Assembly: GCF_041429795.1 (NCBI RefSeq)
Contig: NZ_CP163424.1
Coordinates: 1,738,001 to 1,802,000, forward strand
Length of the DNA: 64,000 nucleotides
Reading direction: 5' to 3'
From: Algimonas porphyrae
GTDB lineage: Bacteria > Pseudomonadota > Alphaproteobacteria > Caulobacterales > Maricaulaceae
Part shown: positions 1-11,599 of the stretch, piece by piece
How positions within the stretch are numbered: position 1 is the first letter of the stretch
Layout of the letters: each line of letters opens with the position of its first letter
Notes under the pieces: generated by a model
The model's input: only the letters and a program-made list of their open reading frames with translations
Database searches by the model: none
What the model was told of the DNA's origin: nothing
Translations under genes and position numbers: made by a program

Positions 1-408
1 CGCATGTCCGACAGCCCAGTCGTTGCGACGGACGATAAGGTCTCGGCCCTGACGGCGATCGCCAAATCAGCCAAGCTGAGCCCGCTGACGCAGCAATTTA
101 TCGGCACAGTCGCCGCGAATCGGCGCGCCGGCGAACTGCCTATCATCATCAAAGCCTTTAATGAGCAGGTCGCCCGTCTGCGCGGCACGCAAGTTGCCCG
201 CATTTCGTCCGCAACCAAGCTGACGCAGGCGCAACTGACGAAACTCAAATCGACGCTGAAGGCCGAGCTCGGTCATGCCGTCGACGTTGAAACGCATGTC
301 GATCCTGATCTTCTGGGCGGCTTCGTCGTCAAGATCGGGTCGCGCCTGTTCGATGCATCACTTAAAACAAAGCTCGAGGATCTACGCCTCGCTCTCAAAT
401 CCGCCTAA
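1..408 (+). CDS. atpH: F1F0 ATP synthase delta subunit, 5' truncated by window edge
   Basis: This is the delta (OSCP-type) subunit of ATP synthase, which forms the peripheral stalk contact between F1 and the b subunits. The visible 135 residues carry the family's C-terminal half: a segment around LSPLTQQFIGTVAANRRAGE and the ending DPDLLGGFVVKIGSRLFD. Usual length is about 180 residues and the frame is open back to base 1, so the ATG at position 4 is most likely an internal Met and the true start lies upstream. atpA follows after 47 bp, the first gene boundary of the atpHAGDC operon. Confidence 0.95.
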   Translation, partial: RMSDSPVVATDDKVSALTAIAKSAKLSPLTQQFIGTVAANRRAGELPIIIKAFNEQVARLRGTQVARISSATKLTQAQLTKLKSTLKAELGHAVDVETHVDPDLLGGFVVKIGSRLFDASLKTKLEDLRLALKSA

Positions 409-455
409 ACGGACGCCTGAACGCGCCTAAGCCAAGACCTTAGAGGACTTTTTTC

Positions 456-1997
456 ATGGACATTCGCGCCGCTGAAATTTCCACAATCCTGAAACAGCAG
501 ATCCAGGACTTCGGCAAGGAAGCCAAGGTTTCCGACGTCGGTCAGGTCCTGAGCGTCGGCGATGGTATCGCCCGCGTCTACGGCCTGGACAATGTCCGTG
601 CCGGTGAAATGGTCGAGTTTCCGGGTGGCATCAAGGGCATGGCCCTGAACCTTGAAACCGACAATGTCGGTGTCGTGATCTTCGGTGATGACCGTTCGAT
701 CAAGGAAGGCGATCAGGTTCGCCGTCTGGGTGAGATCGTGGACGTCCCTGTCGGCAAGGGCCTGCTCGGCCGCGTCGTCGACCCGCTCGGCAATCCGATC
801 GACGGCAAAGGCCCGATTGAAGCGACAGAGCGCCGCCGTGTCGACGTCAAGGCGCCGGGCATTATTCCGCGTAAATCCGTTCACGAGCCCGTCCAGACAG
901 GCATTAAGGCCATCGACGCGCTGATCCCGATCGGTCGCGGTCAGCGCGAACTGATCATTGGTGACCGTCAGACCGGCAAGACAGCGGTCGCGGTCGATGC
1001 GATCCTGAACCAGAAATCGGCCTTCGATGACGGTCGTACGGATGATCAACTTTACTGTATATATGTGGTGATTGGGCAGAAACGCTCGACCGTCGCTCAG
1101 CTCGTCAAGACGCTCGAAGAAAACGGCGCCATGGATTATTCCATCGTCGTGGCCGCGACCGCATCCGAGCCTGCTCCGCTACTTTATCTCGCACCCTTCT
1201 CGGGCTGCGCCATGGGCGAATATTTCCGCGACAATGGCATGCATGCCCTGATCGTTTATGATGATCTGTCCAAGCAGGCCGTTGCCTATCGTCAGATGTC
1301 CCTGCTGCTGCGTCGTCCGCCAGGACGCGAAGCCTATCCGGGTGACGTTTTCTATCTGCACTCCCGTTTGCTGGAACGTGCGGCGAAGATGGATACGCCT
1401 TATGGCGGCGGCTCACTGACGGCGCTTCCGATCATTGAAACGCAGGGTAATGACGTTTCGGCCTTTATTCCAACCAATGTGATTTCCATTACGGACGGCC
1501 AGATCTTCCTTGAAACCGATCTGTTCTTCCAGGGTATTCGCCCGGCCTTGAACGTCGGTCTGTCCGTGTCTCGCGTCGGGTCTGCCGCGCAGATCAAGGC
1601 GATGAAACAGGTTGCTGGCCCGATCAAGGGCGAGCTGGCTCAGTACCGCGAAATGGCGGCCTTTGCGCAGTTCGGTTCCGACCTCGACGCGTCCACACAG
1701 GCCCTGCTGGCACGCGGCGACCGCCTGACAGAATTGCTGAAACAACCGCAATTCTCGCCGCTCGAAGTGGAAGAGCAAGTTGTCGTGCTTTATGCGGGTA
1801 CACGTGGTTATCTGCAGAATGTCGCCGTGGCCGATGTTCAGGATTATGAAGAAAAGCTTCTGGCGCATCTGCGCTCCGATCACACAGCCCTGTTGTCGAG
1901 CATCGCAACCGACAAGAAGCTGACCGATGCGATCGAAGCCAATGTGAAGGACGTGCTGGAAGCCTTCACGTCCAGCTACGTGGCGGCCAAGGCGTAA
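456..1997 (+). CDS. atpA: F1F0 ATP synthase alpha subunit
   Basis: Non-catalytic nucleotide-binding subunit of the F1 hexamer, 513 residues, the normal size. The Walker A motif GDRQTGKT is at residues 169-176, and the beta-barrel N-terminal domain (around [20 protein letters not shown]) and the arginine-finger region near the [13 protein letters not shown] segment are intact. The start has an AGAGGA Shine-Dalgarno-like stretch (441-446) a few bases upstream. It lies between atpH and atpG (9-bp gap to atpG), consistent with one F1 transcript. Confidence 0.98.
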   Translation: MDIRAAEISTILKQQIQDFGKEAKVSDVGQVLSVGDGIARVYGLDNVRAGEMVEFPGGIKGMALNLETDNVGVVIFGDDRSIKEGDQVRRLGEIVDVPVGKGLLGRVVDPLGNPIDGKGPIEATERRRVDVKAPGIIPRKSVHEPVQTGIKAIDALIPIGRGQRELIIGDRQTGKTAVAVDAILNQKSAFDDGRTDDQLYCIYVVIGQKRSTVAQLVKTLEENGAMDYSIVVAATASEPAPLLYLAPFSGCAMGEYFRDNGMHALIVYDDLSKQAVAYRQMSLLLRRPPGREAYPGDVFYLHSRLLERAAKMDTPYGGGSLTALPIIETQGNDVSAFIPTNVISITDGQIFLETDLFFQGIRPALNVGLSVSRVGSAAQIKAMKQVAGPIKGELAQYREMAAFAQFGSDLDASTQALLARGDRLTELLKQPQFSPLEVEEQVVVLYAGTRGYLQNVAVADVQDYEEKLLAHLRSDHTALLSSIATDKKLTDAIEANVKDVLEAFTSSYVAAKA

Positions 1998-2006
1998 GGA
2001 CCTCCC

Positions 2007-4456
<2,450 letters not shown>

Positions 4457-4474
4457 GGGTCTGGACCTTTTTCT

Positions 4475-4867
4475 ATGGCTGACACGCTGACATTCTCTCT
4501 CGTCTCGCCAGAGCGGGAGCTGTTCTCGGGCCAGGTCGGCCAGGTCGATCTGCCGGGAACGGAAGGCAATCTGGGTATTCTGCCCGACCATGCGCCGCTT
4601 ATGGCAGCGTTGAGCACGGGCGCGATCACGGTCTATGCAAACGGCTCACAGGAACAGTTCTTCGTCCAAGGCGGGTTCGCCGATGTCACGCCTGCGGGCC
4701 TGACAGTGCTGGCGGAACTGGCTCGGCCCATGGCTGAGTTGACGCGCGACGATCTGACCGCCGAGATCGAGAAGGCCAAGGCCGATCTCGATACTCTGCA
4801 GGACGAAGCGGCATTGGCTGCCCGTCAGAATATTGACGGGCTCGAAGCTCTGTTCAACATGGTCTGA
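4475..4867 (+). CDS. atpC: F1F0 ATP synthase epsilon subunit
   Basis: Epsilon subunit of F1, 130 residues, which couples the rotor to F0 and inhibits ATP hydrolysis. The N-terminal beta-sandwich carries the hallmark LPGTEGNLGILPDHAPLMA, and the C-terminal part is a helical hairpin rich in Glu/Ala/Lys (DDLTAEIEKAKADLDTLQDE). It is the last gene of the operon. Its stop codon lies inside an octamer tandem repeat and is followed by an intrinsic terminator. Confidence 0.97.
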   Translation: MADTLTFSLVSPERELFSGQVGQVDLPGTEGNLGILPDHAPLMAALSTGAITVYANGSQEQFFVQGGFADVTPAGLTVLAELARPMAELTRDDLTAEIEKAKADLDTLQDEAALAARQNIDGLEALFNMV

Positions 4868-4894
4868 TCGTCTGATCGTCTGATCGTCTGATCA
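4863..4894 (+). repeat. Four tandem copies of an 8-bp unit spanning the atpC stop codon
   Basis: TCTGATCG occurs three times in a row, with a fourth copy ending in A (TCTGATCA). The first copy contains the TGA stop of atpC. Because 8 is not a multiple of 3, the extra copies sit after the stop and place TGA codons in several frames. It may simply be slippage in the 3' UTR. Confidence 0.9.
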
Positions 4895-4906
4895 TACGAA
4901 ACATGA

Positions 4907-4932
4907 AGCGGCCCGGTCGGGCCGCTTTTTTT
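4907..4932 (+). terminator. Rho-independent terminator of the atp operon
   Basis: An 8-bp perfect GC-rich stem (AGCGGCCC / GGGCCGCT) with a GGTC loop is followed directly by seven T residues on the plus strand, about 40 bp after the atpC stop. The T-run touches the stop codon of the convergent gene at 4931, so the gene pair is packed back to back. Confidence 0.93.
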
Positions 4933-5854
4933 ATGGCAAAGTCTGCATCGTTGCCAGGATCGCAGGCTGCATGGCTTGCAATGCCGGATTTTCGCTATTG
5001 CCGATATTGACGAGCAGGATGCGAAGAAAGGCCTTGAGATTGTGAAGTCGCGCCAGATCGGCTTCTGACTGGAAGGCGTCGTTCCACGTCTCCAACGGGG
5101 ATGGGTCTGCCAGCGCTGTGACGCGTTCTGTCCACAGCTCTGTTGCGTCCGTTCCGCGCATCGCCGCAAACAGATAAGGCCGGGCCAGTCGTTCGGTTTC
5201 GCCATGAATGTAGGCATGTCCGCCACCAGCCTGAACCTGCGACCCGACTGCTTGGTAAATCAGGGCGCGATCATCGTCTGTCAGAGCCGGATTGAGGGCG
5301 AGTTGCATCAGCCAGTCTGCTCCATGCGCGATATTATGACGCCAGCCGTCTGAGTCCGAATAGCCGCGATAGTCGGTTTCGGATTCTAGAAATGTTGTTG
5401 CTCTGGCGACCATGGCTTGCCGATCGTCTGCTGACAGATAGGGCGTAACACGGTCCACGCGCGCTACTTCGGACAGAATCAGCGCGGCAAAGGGATGCGC
5501 AAATCCGTCCGGATCAGGGGCGTCCAGAGTGTTGTAGAGCGTCTCACGCAGGGAAAGAAGAAGCGCGGGATCGGCTTTCCCGCTGCGCAACATTGCGGTG
5601 AGCGTTGCGTAAGCCAGCTCGTCGCGAATGGCTGGATCGGGATGACCCAGACAGTGGCTGAGCGTCAGAGCTGTCCTGTTGAACAGTATTGTATCTATCG
5701 TATCAAAGCCCGTTTCCTGTGCCGCTGCCAAGGCGGTCCGATCGATGGAAGCGAGATCGCAGGACGCGGGATCGGCGTCTGCCTGCACTGAAACATCGCC
5801 ACAACCTGTCAGCATGAGGGCCAGGCTTGTGATAAGACAAGTGCGTATGCACAT
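4931..5854 (-). CDS. DUF2785 family lipoprotein
   Basis: Predicted 307-residue lipoprotein: a short hydrophobic signal ends in the lipobox LTGC (Cys at residue 18). The mature part is helical, and it contains the stretch YRGYSDSDGWRHNIAHGADW, which resembles the DUF2785 family as I recall it. The family has no established function. It is convergent with atpC and lies downstream of the MFS gene on the same strand with a 17-bp gap, so it is probably the last gene of that transcript. Family assignment is from memory of the motif and not from a search. Confidence 0.75.
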   Translation of the reverse strand: MCIRTCLITSLALMLTGCGDVSVQADADPASCDLASIDRTALAAAQETGFDTIDTILFNRTALTLSHCLGHPDPAIRDELAYATLTAMLRSGKADPALLLSLRETLYNTLDAPDPDGFAHPFAALILSEVARVDRVTPYLSADDRQAMVARATTFLESETDYRGYSDSDGWRHNIAHGADWLMQLALNPALTDDDRALIYQAVGSQVQAGGGHAYIHGETERLARPYLFAAMRGTDATELWTERVTALADPSPLETWNDAFQSEADLARLHNLKAFLRILLVNIGNSENPALQAMQPAILATMQTLP

Positions 5855-5871
5855 TCTGTCCTCCTGCGGGC

Positions 5872-7134
5872 CTACTTGGTAGCCCCATCTTCCGGCGCAT
5901 CCATAATGTTGCGACGATCGGCTTTTGTGGTCGTCTTCATGAACACCAACAGGGCCAGTATGGTCAAGATCGCGGCAACAAGGAAGGGCGCTCCCGGCAT
6001 ATAGACCGGCGACGTGTCGCGGTTTGCAAACACGAAAAACGTCCCCGTCATGAGGAGAGGGCCGATCATCAAAGCCAGGCCTTGCGCCGCGCCGATTGCG
6101 CCTTGCAATTCACCCTGTTCCGTCTCGTCGAAGCGTATGCTCATCATATTGGTCAGCGTCGGGCCGTACAGGCCGGCCAGTGCCGCAAAGGGCCCGGCGG
6201 CATAGACGATCCACCCCGCATTGGCGTTACCCAGTATGGCATAGGCGAGGGCTGCGCCGACAATGCCGATCAGAGCGGCGTAATATTGCCCGACTTTGGG
6301 AATGATGATTCGGATCAGCCAGCCTTGCACAACCATTGATGCCAATCCGAATGCGCCCAGTGAGTTGCCGACATCGGCAGTCGACCAGCCGAGCGCTTCC
6401 TGCGTCGAGAGGGTATAGGATGAGGGGTAAACGGTGTGCGCAATCGCCAGCAGGAAGTAGACGAAAAGAAGCGCCCGCACGCCCGTTATCCGGCCCAGGC
6501 TCTTGACCGATCCGATGGCATTGGAGCGGGCGAAGGAAAAGGCTCTGCGTTTTTCCGGCTTATGCGTTTCGGGCAGGACCAGCCAGCCATAGACGAAATT
6601 CAGTCCGCAGATTGCGGCCGCGGCGAAGAAGGGGATACGGGGCCCGAACTCGCCCAGCCATCCTCCGATGACGGGTCCCAGAATGAAGCCGCCGCCAAAC
6701 ACGGCGCCGACAAGACCGAAGTTCTGTGCCCGTTTCTCCGGCGGGCTGGTGTCGGCAATATAGGCGTTCGCGGTCGAAAATGTTGCGCCGAAGGCTCCGG
6801 AAATGGCGCGGCCCAGATAGAGAATGGCGACAGTCGGCGCCAAGGCCATGAGCAGATAGTCGAGCGCCAGCGCCCCGACCGAAGCCAGCATGATCGGACG
6901 TCGTCCCCAAGCATCGGAAAGTCCCCCGATGATCGGCATGCAGATGAACTGCAGGAGCGCGAAAACGAAGGTCATGCCACCAATATGCAGGGCCGCCTGG
7001 TTGTTCTCGAGTCCCGTCAGGGCCCGGATCAGTTCCGGCAGAACCGGGATGATGATGCCGAAGCCGACGGCATTGATCGCCACGGTAATCAGGACGAAGA
7101 CAAGGGCGTTGCGGTCTCTGAAACTGTTGGACAT
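5872..7134 (-). CDS. MFS transporter, TetA-like
   Basis: Major facilitator superfamily antiporter-type exporter, about 420 residues with 12 predicted membrane segments. The loop 2-3 motif appears as [14 protein letters not shown], and the motif C-like segment [20 protein letters not shown] in TM5 marks drug/H+ antiporters of the tetracycline-resistance (TCR) group. I start at the ATG at 7134 (MSNSFRDRN), which follows the rppH stop by 19 bp. A further upstream start at 7176 would overlap rppH. The substrate is unknown; a core-genome location at the end of a housekeeping operon argues against a dedicated resistance gene. Confidence 0.88.
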   Translation of the reverse strand: MSNSFRDRNALVFVLITVAINAVGFGIIIPVLPELIRALTGLENNQAALHIGGMTFVFALLQFICMPIIGGLSDAWGRRPIMLASVGALALDYLLMALAPTVAILYLGRAISGAFGATFSTANAYIADTSPPEKRAQNFGLVGAVFGGGFILGPVIGGWLGEFGPRIPFFAAAAICGLNFVYGWLVLPETHKPEKRRAFSFARSNAIGSVKSLGRITGVRALLFVYFLLAIAHTVYPSSYTLSTQEALGWSTADVGNSLGAFGLASMVVQGWLIRIIIPKVGQYYAALIGIVGAALAYAILGNANAGWIVYAAGPFAALAGLYGPTLTNMMSIRFDETEQGELQGAIGAAQGLALMIGPLLMTGTFFVFANRDTSPVYMPGAPFLVAAILTILALLVFMKTTTKADRRNIMDAPEDGATK

Positions 7135-7153
7135 GGGCTGCTTTAAGGCAGTC

Positions 7154-7636
7154 TCACCGGATCGCAAACTGCGCAAATTCGTGGGTCAGCCGCTCATAGA
7201 CGTTGCGCTTGAACGGGATGACCTTGTCCGGTGTCTTCTCAAGTTTCGCCCATTTCCATTCCGAGAACTCCTGAGAGCCATGGGTGGTCAGATTGACATG
7301 TTCAGGACCGCCGTGAAACCGATAAGCAAACCAGCGCTGTTTTTGTCCGGCATAGAGGCGGCCCTTTTTTGGCGCGACCCCGGGCGGGTAGTCATAATAG
7401 AGCCAGTCGTCGATCTGTCCCAACGGGGACAGATGCGCAATCGTGATACCGGTTTCTTCCCAGAGTTCTCTCAAGGCTCCGAATTCATGACTTTCGCCTT
7501 CATCGAGACCCCCTTGCGGAAACTGCCAGCTATGGGGTCCTGTCTGGCCATAGCGACGCCCCAGCCAGACCCGGCCCTTCTGATTGAACAGACAAACGCC
7601 GACACACGGACGGTATAGGGATGGATCGCGGCTCAC
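7154..7636 (-). CDS. rppH: RNA pyrophosphohydrolase (Nudix)
   Basis: Converts 5'-triphosphate or diphosphate RNA ends to monophosphate and so starts RNase E-dependent decay. It is 160 residues, with a complete Nudix box at residues 42-64 (G-X5-E-X7-REL-WEETGI). The N-terminal YRPCVGVCLFNQKGRVWLGRR and the QFPQGGLDEGE segments are typical of RppH rather than of other Nudix hydrolases. Its ATG overlaps the stop of the YibQ-like gene by 4 bp (ATGA), implying translational coupling. Confidence 0.95.
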   Translation of the reverse strand: MSRDPSLYRPCVGVCLFNQKGRVWLGRRYGQTGPHSWQFPQGGLDEGESHEFGALRELWEETGITIAHLSPLGQIDDWLYYDYPPGVAPKKGRLYAGQKQRWFAYRFHGGPEHVNLTTHGSQEFSEWKWAKLEKTPDKVIPFKRNVYERLTHEFAQFAIR

Positions 7637-8823
7637 TTCAGCGAGGCCGAAGCGGGCACGAGGATCAGCCCTTCGGCGGCGAGTGTTGCGGTCCAGCCTT
7701 TCACCGCATCGATGGTCTGCGGATAGGCAAAGCCGACACCGATCAGTCCCGGTTCGTCCTTGGCCGCAATCGTCAGAGCGTCGAGCCGACTCTGAATGAT
7801 TTGCGGGTCCGGTTGCGGATCGATCAGGCCGAAGCCCTCCGCAAAGGGCAAATTGACCGAGGCGGACAGGGCCGACAGGGACGGCGTGTCGAATGCGCCG
7901 TCAGACACGAAACCGAGGCCGGAGGCTGTCAGTTCGGCCAGAACGGGCGCGACCACATCGCTGCGCCGCAGGAACAGGTCGCCATTATAATTGATCACAC
8001 CGATATAGCCTTTTGCCCGCGACAGGAGGTGATGCAGGTTGCGACGATTGTCTGATACGCTGGCGCCGACGCGCATGGCCCGGTCAGCCCCGGGCTCATT
8101 GGCGTTGAATGTTTCGCTTTCCATCGGCACTTCCAGCAGGACTTCATGGCCGGCGGCGCGGGCCCGGTCGATCCAGTCCTGCAGTCCGGGTGCATGTGCG
8201 GCAAAGGATAACGTGACCTCAGGGGGAAGTTCGTCGATCGTTCGGCGTGTCAGCGCACTCTGCACGCCCAGCCCACCGACGATCAGGGCCACGGGCGACC
8301 GGTCGCCCACGGGGACGGGTTGGGACTGGTAGGCTCGAAGCGGGGTCAGGCCATCGGTATTCGGCCCGGGTATGGGGCCAAAGCGACTGTCACGCGTCAG
8401 TGACGGATCGAGCGGCGGCGCTTTCAGCGTATTCGTCCGTGGGGATCCGGATGACCGCGTCGGCTGAGCCGCACTGGCGGCCACTTTCGGGTTGTCATCG
8501 ATCGGATTGCCGAGCGCGTCGCGTTCTATCCCTTCCGTTGGGTTTTCGCCGACAGGAACGATATCGGATAGAAGATCAGGCAGAAGCGCTTCATCCAGAT
8601 CCAGATCGGCGATCTGGGTCTCGGCGATAGGTGTTTCCAGCCGTACGGATCCGCGGGGTTCCGCATCGGACGGACTCCCGATCCAGGAGGACAAAAGAAA
8701 CGGCAAAGCGATCACTGCCGCGAAAAATGTGATGGACGCAATGATATGCGAACGTCGCCGCGGCAACGAAAGAGCCCGCCGTCGTTGTGTCACGGGACGG
8801 TTGAGCGAGTTGCGCGGGTTCAT
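7633..8823 (-). CDS. Divergent polysaccharide deacetylase (YibQ/DUF610-like)
   Basis: 396 residues. A basic N-terminus and one membrane segment (about residues 27-46) are followed by a disordered Pro/Ser/Thr-rich linker and a C-terminal domain of the divergent polysaccharide deacetylase family (PVALIVGGLGVQS, then ALTRRTIDELPPEVTLSFA, then FVSDGAFDTPS). Members of this family often sit next to EnvC and CtpA genes, as here. A role in envelope or peptidoglycan processing is inferred; the catalytic state of the domain cannot be judged by eye. Confidence 0.88.
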   Translation of the reverse strand: MNPRNSLNRPVTQRRRALSLPRRRSHIIASITFFAAVIALPFLLSSWIGSPSDAEPRGSVRLETPIAETQIADLDLDEALLPDLLSDIVPVGENPTEGIERDALGNPIDDNPKVAASAAQPTRSSGSPRTNTLKAPPLDPSLTRDSRFGPIPGPNTDGLTPLRAYQSQPVPVGDRSPVALIVGGLGVQSALTRRTIDELPPEVTLSFAAHAPGLQDWIDRARAAGHEVLLEVPMESETFNANEPGADRAMRVGASVSDNRRNLHHLLSRAKGYIGVINYNGDLFLRRSDVVAPVLAELTASGLGFVSDGAFDTPSLSALSASVNLPFAEGFGLIDPQPDPQIIQSRLDALTIAAKDEPGLIGVGFAYPQTIDAVKGWTATLAAEGLILVPASASLK

Positions 8824-8851
8824 GTGACCAATCTAGTGTCAGGGAAGGGGA

Positions 8852-10195
8852 TTAGTCGAGGTCGGATTGAGCATCGAGCAATGTGCGGTAGCGATCCGTT
8901 TTCAACACGTCGATCGCTTGGCTCAGCTGAAAGTCTTCCGTAACGGGGAAGTCCTCAGGCGGGAAAATGACGTCCTCATAATTCTCTTCATAGGTCGATT
9001 TATCGTCATTTGTCAGCGCGTTTGGCAGACTGTCCTCGCGGAAACGATCCCGCAATTCACCTGTATCGTCGAGAGCCGCGACCAGCAGATCCGGCATGAT
9101 TCCGCGGCCTTGAATGCTCTGGCCGGAAGGCGTGTAGTATTTCTGCGTGGTAAGGCGCAGTGCGCCTCGATTGTCAGGCAGGGGCGTGACGGACTGAACC
9201 GAGCCTTTCCCGAAAGAGCGGCGTCCGAGCACGACTCCGCGGCCCCGATCCTGGATTGCACCCGCCACGATTTCCGCAGCACTGGCAGAGCCCGGCGACA
9301 CGAGAATGACGATCGGTGTGTCCGGATAGAGCTCGCCGTCAGCGGCGTGGTAGCGCTCCGTATCGATATCGTCGCGACCCCGGACGGAAAGAACTTCGCC
9401 TCCATCCAGAAACAATCCCGCGACGGAAACGGATTGGGTCAGCAACCCCCCGCGATTGCCACGCAAATCAATAATCAGGCCAGGAAGATCGCCTTCTATC
9501 TCGGTATCGAGCAAATTGAGCGCATGGCGTAGATCGTCCGTCAGCTTCTCATTATTGAAGGTATCGATGACGATATAGCCGAGGCCATCTTCGACGCGGT
9601 GACGGATGGCGCGTCCGCGAACCTGCTCCCGCACGACCGTAACCTCACGGGGTTCGGATGCAGGGGAGAGGATGGTCACATTGACAGGATCGCCGGCCAG
9701 TCCACGAATGCCGTCCACCGCTTCGTCCAGATCCTTGCCGACAATGGATTCGCCTTCGACGGCTGTGATATAGTCGCCGCTCCGAATGCCAGCGCCATAG
9801 GCAGGGCCTTCTTCGAGAGCGTAGCTGACGAGGATTCCTTCGTCTTCCATGATGACTTCGATGCCAAGGCCACCATATTCTCGCCGGGCAGCCTTTTGCT
9901 GCTCCGTAAACGCTACAGGCGGCACGTAGCTGGAATGGGGATCCAGTTTTGATAACGCACCGTCCAGTGCGCCTTCGATCAGCTTGCTGGTCTCGACGGG
10001 CTCGACATAGTCGCTTTCGACGATGGTCAGTATCTCGGCCATAAGCTGCAAGCGCTCATAGGCTGGACCTTGCGTTTCAGGATCGGGAGCCGTGTCCGTG
10101 TCGTTGGCCAGACCTTGTCCGGAAAATAGGACGAATCCCGCTGCAAGGCCGGCAACCAGACCCTGTCGTGCGATATTCCCCTGACGCCGGATCAC
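8852..10195 (-). CDS. S41 family C-terminal processing peptidase, second copy
   Basis: 447-residue periplasmic serine protease of the Prc/CtpA type. A signal-like N-terminus (residues 13-30) is followed by a PDZ domain (YGGLGIEVIMEDEGILVSYA) and a peptidase core with Ser in VSPGSASAAEIVAGAIQDRG and Lys in LGRRSFGKGSVQSV, so the Ser/Lys dyad is intact. The start is GTG, and its first G is the last base of the upstream gene's TAG stop (1-bp overlap). It is a clear paralogue of its neighbour at 10195-11511, and the pair looks like an old tandem duplication. Confidence 0.93.
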   Translation of the reverse strand: MIRRQGNIARQGLVAGLAAGFVLFSGQGLANDTDTAPDPETQGPAYERLQLMAEILTIVESDYVEPVETSKLIEGALDGALSKLDPHSSYVPPVAFTEQQKAARREYGGLGIEVIMEDEGILVSYALEEGPAYGAGIRSGDYITAVEGESIVGKDLDEAVDGIRGLAGDPVNVTILSPASEPREVTVVREQVRGRAIRHRVEDGLGYIVIDTFNNEKLTDDLRHALNLLDTEIEGDLPGLIIDLRGNRGGLLTQSVSVAGLFLDGGEVLSVRGRDDIDTERYHAADGELYPDTPIVILVSPGSASAAEIVAGAIQDRGRGVVLGRRSFGKGSVQSVTPLPDNRGALRLTTQKYYTPSGQSIQGRGIMPDLLVAALDDTGELRDRFREDSLPNALTNDDKSTYEENYEDVIFPPEDFPVTEDFQLSQAIDVLKTDRYRTLLDAQSDLD

Positions 10196-11511
10196 TAGTT
10201 CTGCAGCTCGGCGAGGCGTTGCTGATAATTGCCGGACTTGATGATCTCGATCGCGCGTTGCAGTTGATAATCATCCTGCACGTCGAATTCGGCATCCGGA
10301 TAGTCGATGGCGATGTCGATCTCGTCAGTTTCGCTATCGCCATTTTCGTTCTCGATATAGTTCGGCAGGTCGGATTCGCTCAGTCGTGTATGGTCTTCAC
10401 CGTCATCCGGGATGGCCGAAATGTAGAGGTCGGGGTCGATGCCCGTGCCTTGAATCGAGCGTCCCGCAGGCGTGTAATAGCGTTGTGTCGTCAGCCGCAA
10501 CGCGCCGTCACGACCGCCCCGCAGCGGGATAAGCGACTGGACCGACCCTTTGCCGAAGCTGGTCATGCCGACGACAAGACCGCGGCCGCGGTCTTGAACG
10601 GCTCCTGCAACGATCTCGGAAGCGGACGCCGAAGCCTCGTCGATCAGGACGACGAGTGGTACATCCTCAAGCAGTTGACCCGCTTCCGCCTCATAGCTTT
10701 CTATGTCGACGCCGTCGCGCCCCCGTGTAGAGACGACTTCGCCGCCATCCAGAAATACGGACGACACTTTGATTGACTGATCAAGCAAACCGCCAGGGTT
10801 GGTCCGCAGATCGAGAACGAGACCCGGAAGGTCGCCATCCATCGCGGCGCGCAATTCCTCAATCGCCGACTCCAAGCCAGAGGCCGCCTTTTCGTTGAAC
10901 TGGCTGATCCGGATATAGGGAATCCCGTCCTTGATCTCGTGGGAGACGACTTCGCGGTTCACTTCGCGGCGCACCAGCGTCACATCCCGAGGTTCTTCAT
11001 CGATACGCGCAATCGTCAGCGTGACAGACTCGCCAGCTTCGCCGCGTATCGTGTTGACCGCCTCTGTCAGCGAGAGGCCCAGAACCGTTACCCCATCGAT
11101 TTCAGTGATGTAGTCACCAGACTTAATCCCGGCTTCCGCTGCGGGTGAGCCGTCAATCGGGGCCACAACTTTGACATAGCCATCTTCCTGCGTCACTTCC
11201 ATACCGACGCCGACATAGCGGCCGGATGTCTGGACTTGCAGGTCGCGGAAGCTTTCCGGATTGACGTAGGAGCTGTGCGGATCGAGCGCCTGCAGCATGC
11301 CGTTGATCGCATCTTCGATCAGTTCGCCGTCTTCGACTTCGACGACATAGTCGCTGCGAACCCGCGCCATGACATCGGCAAAGAGATCAAGTTGCTCGAA
11401 CGTGTCGGAATAGGATGGCTGGTCGTCTGCTCTGGCCTGCTGGCTGGCTGTCGACAAAGCGAAAAGTGCCACCGCAGCAACCGTTCCCATAATCGGCAAT
11501 GCATATTTCAT
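10195..11511 (-). CDS. ctpA: S41 family C-terminal processing peptidase, first copy
   Basis: 438-residue CtpA/Prc-type periplasmic protease: signal peptide at residues 1-29 (ending AQQARA-like), PDZ domain (SGRYVGVGMEVTQEDGYVKV), and catalytic Ser (DEASASASEIVAGAVQDRG) and Lys (GMTSFGKGSVQSL). I start at the ATG at 11511, which has a GTTAGGAG Shine-Dalgarno about 8 nt upstream; a TTG further upstream at 11532 is possible but worse. It sits directly downstream of the EnvC-like gene, the usual alphaproteobacterial order. Likely substrates are envelope or cell-wall enzymes (inference). Confidence 0.94.
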   Translation of the reverse strand: MKYALPIMGTVAAVALFALSTASQQARADDQPSYSDTFEQLDLFADVMARVRSDYVVEVEDGELIEDAINGMLQALDPHSSYVNPESFRDLQVQTSGRYVGVGMEVTQEDGYVKVVAPIDGSPAAEAGIKSGDYITEIDGVTVLGLSLTEAVNTIRGEAGESVTLTIARIDEEPRDVTLVRREVNREVVSHEIKDGIPYIRISQFNEKAASGLESAIEELRAAMDGDLPGLVLDLRTNPGGLLDQSIKVSSVFLDGGEVVSTRGRDGVDIESYEAEAGQLLEDVPLVVLIDEASASASEIVAGAVQDRGRGLVVGMTSFGKGSVQSLIPLRGGRDGALRLTTQRYYTPAGRSIQGTGIDPDLYISAIPDDGEDHTRLSESDLPNYIENENGDSETDEIDIAIDYPDAEFDVQDDYQLQRAIEIIKSGNYQQRLAELQN

Positions 11512-11599
11512 ACTACGACTCCTAACAGACAATCCCTATCCATGGTTTAAAAGTCTGACCAGTCACTTTGCTGCGATTTATCACCTGTCTTACCGGGGT

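Noticed and set aside
5872-7134. Tetracycline-resistance gene on a mobile element
   Set aside because: TetA-like MFS similarity is generic; there are no transposase, repeats or base-composition change around it.
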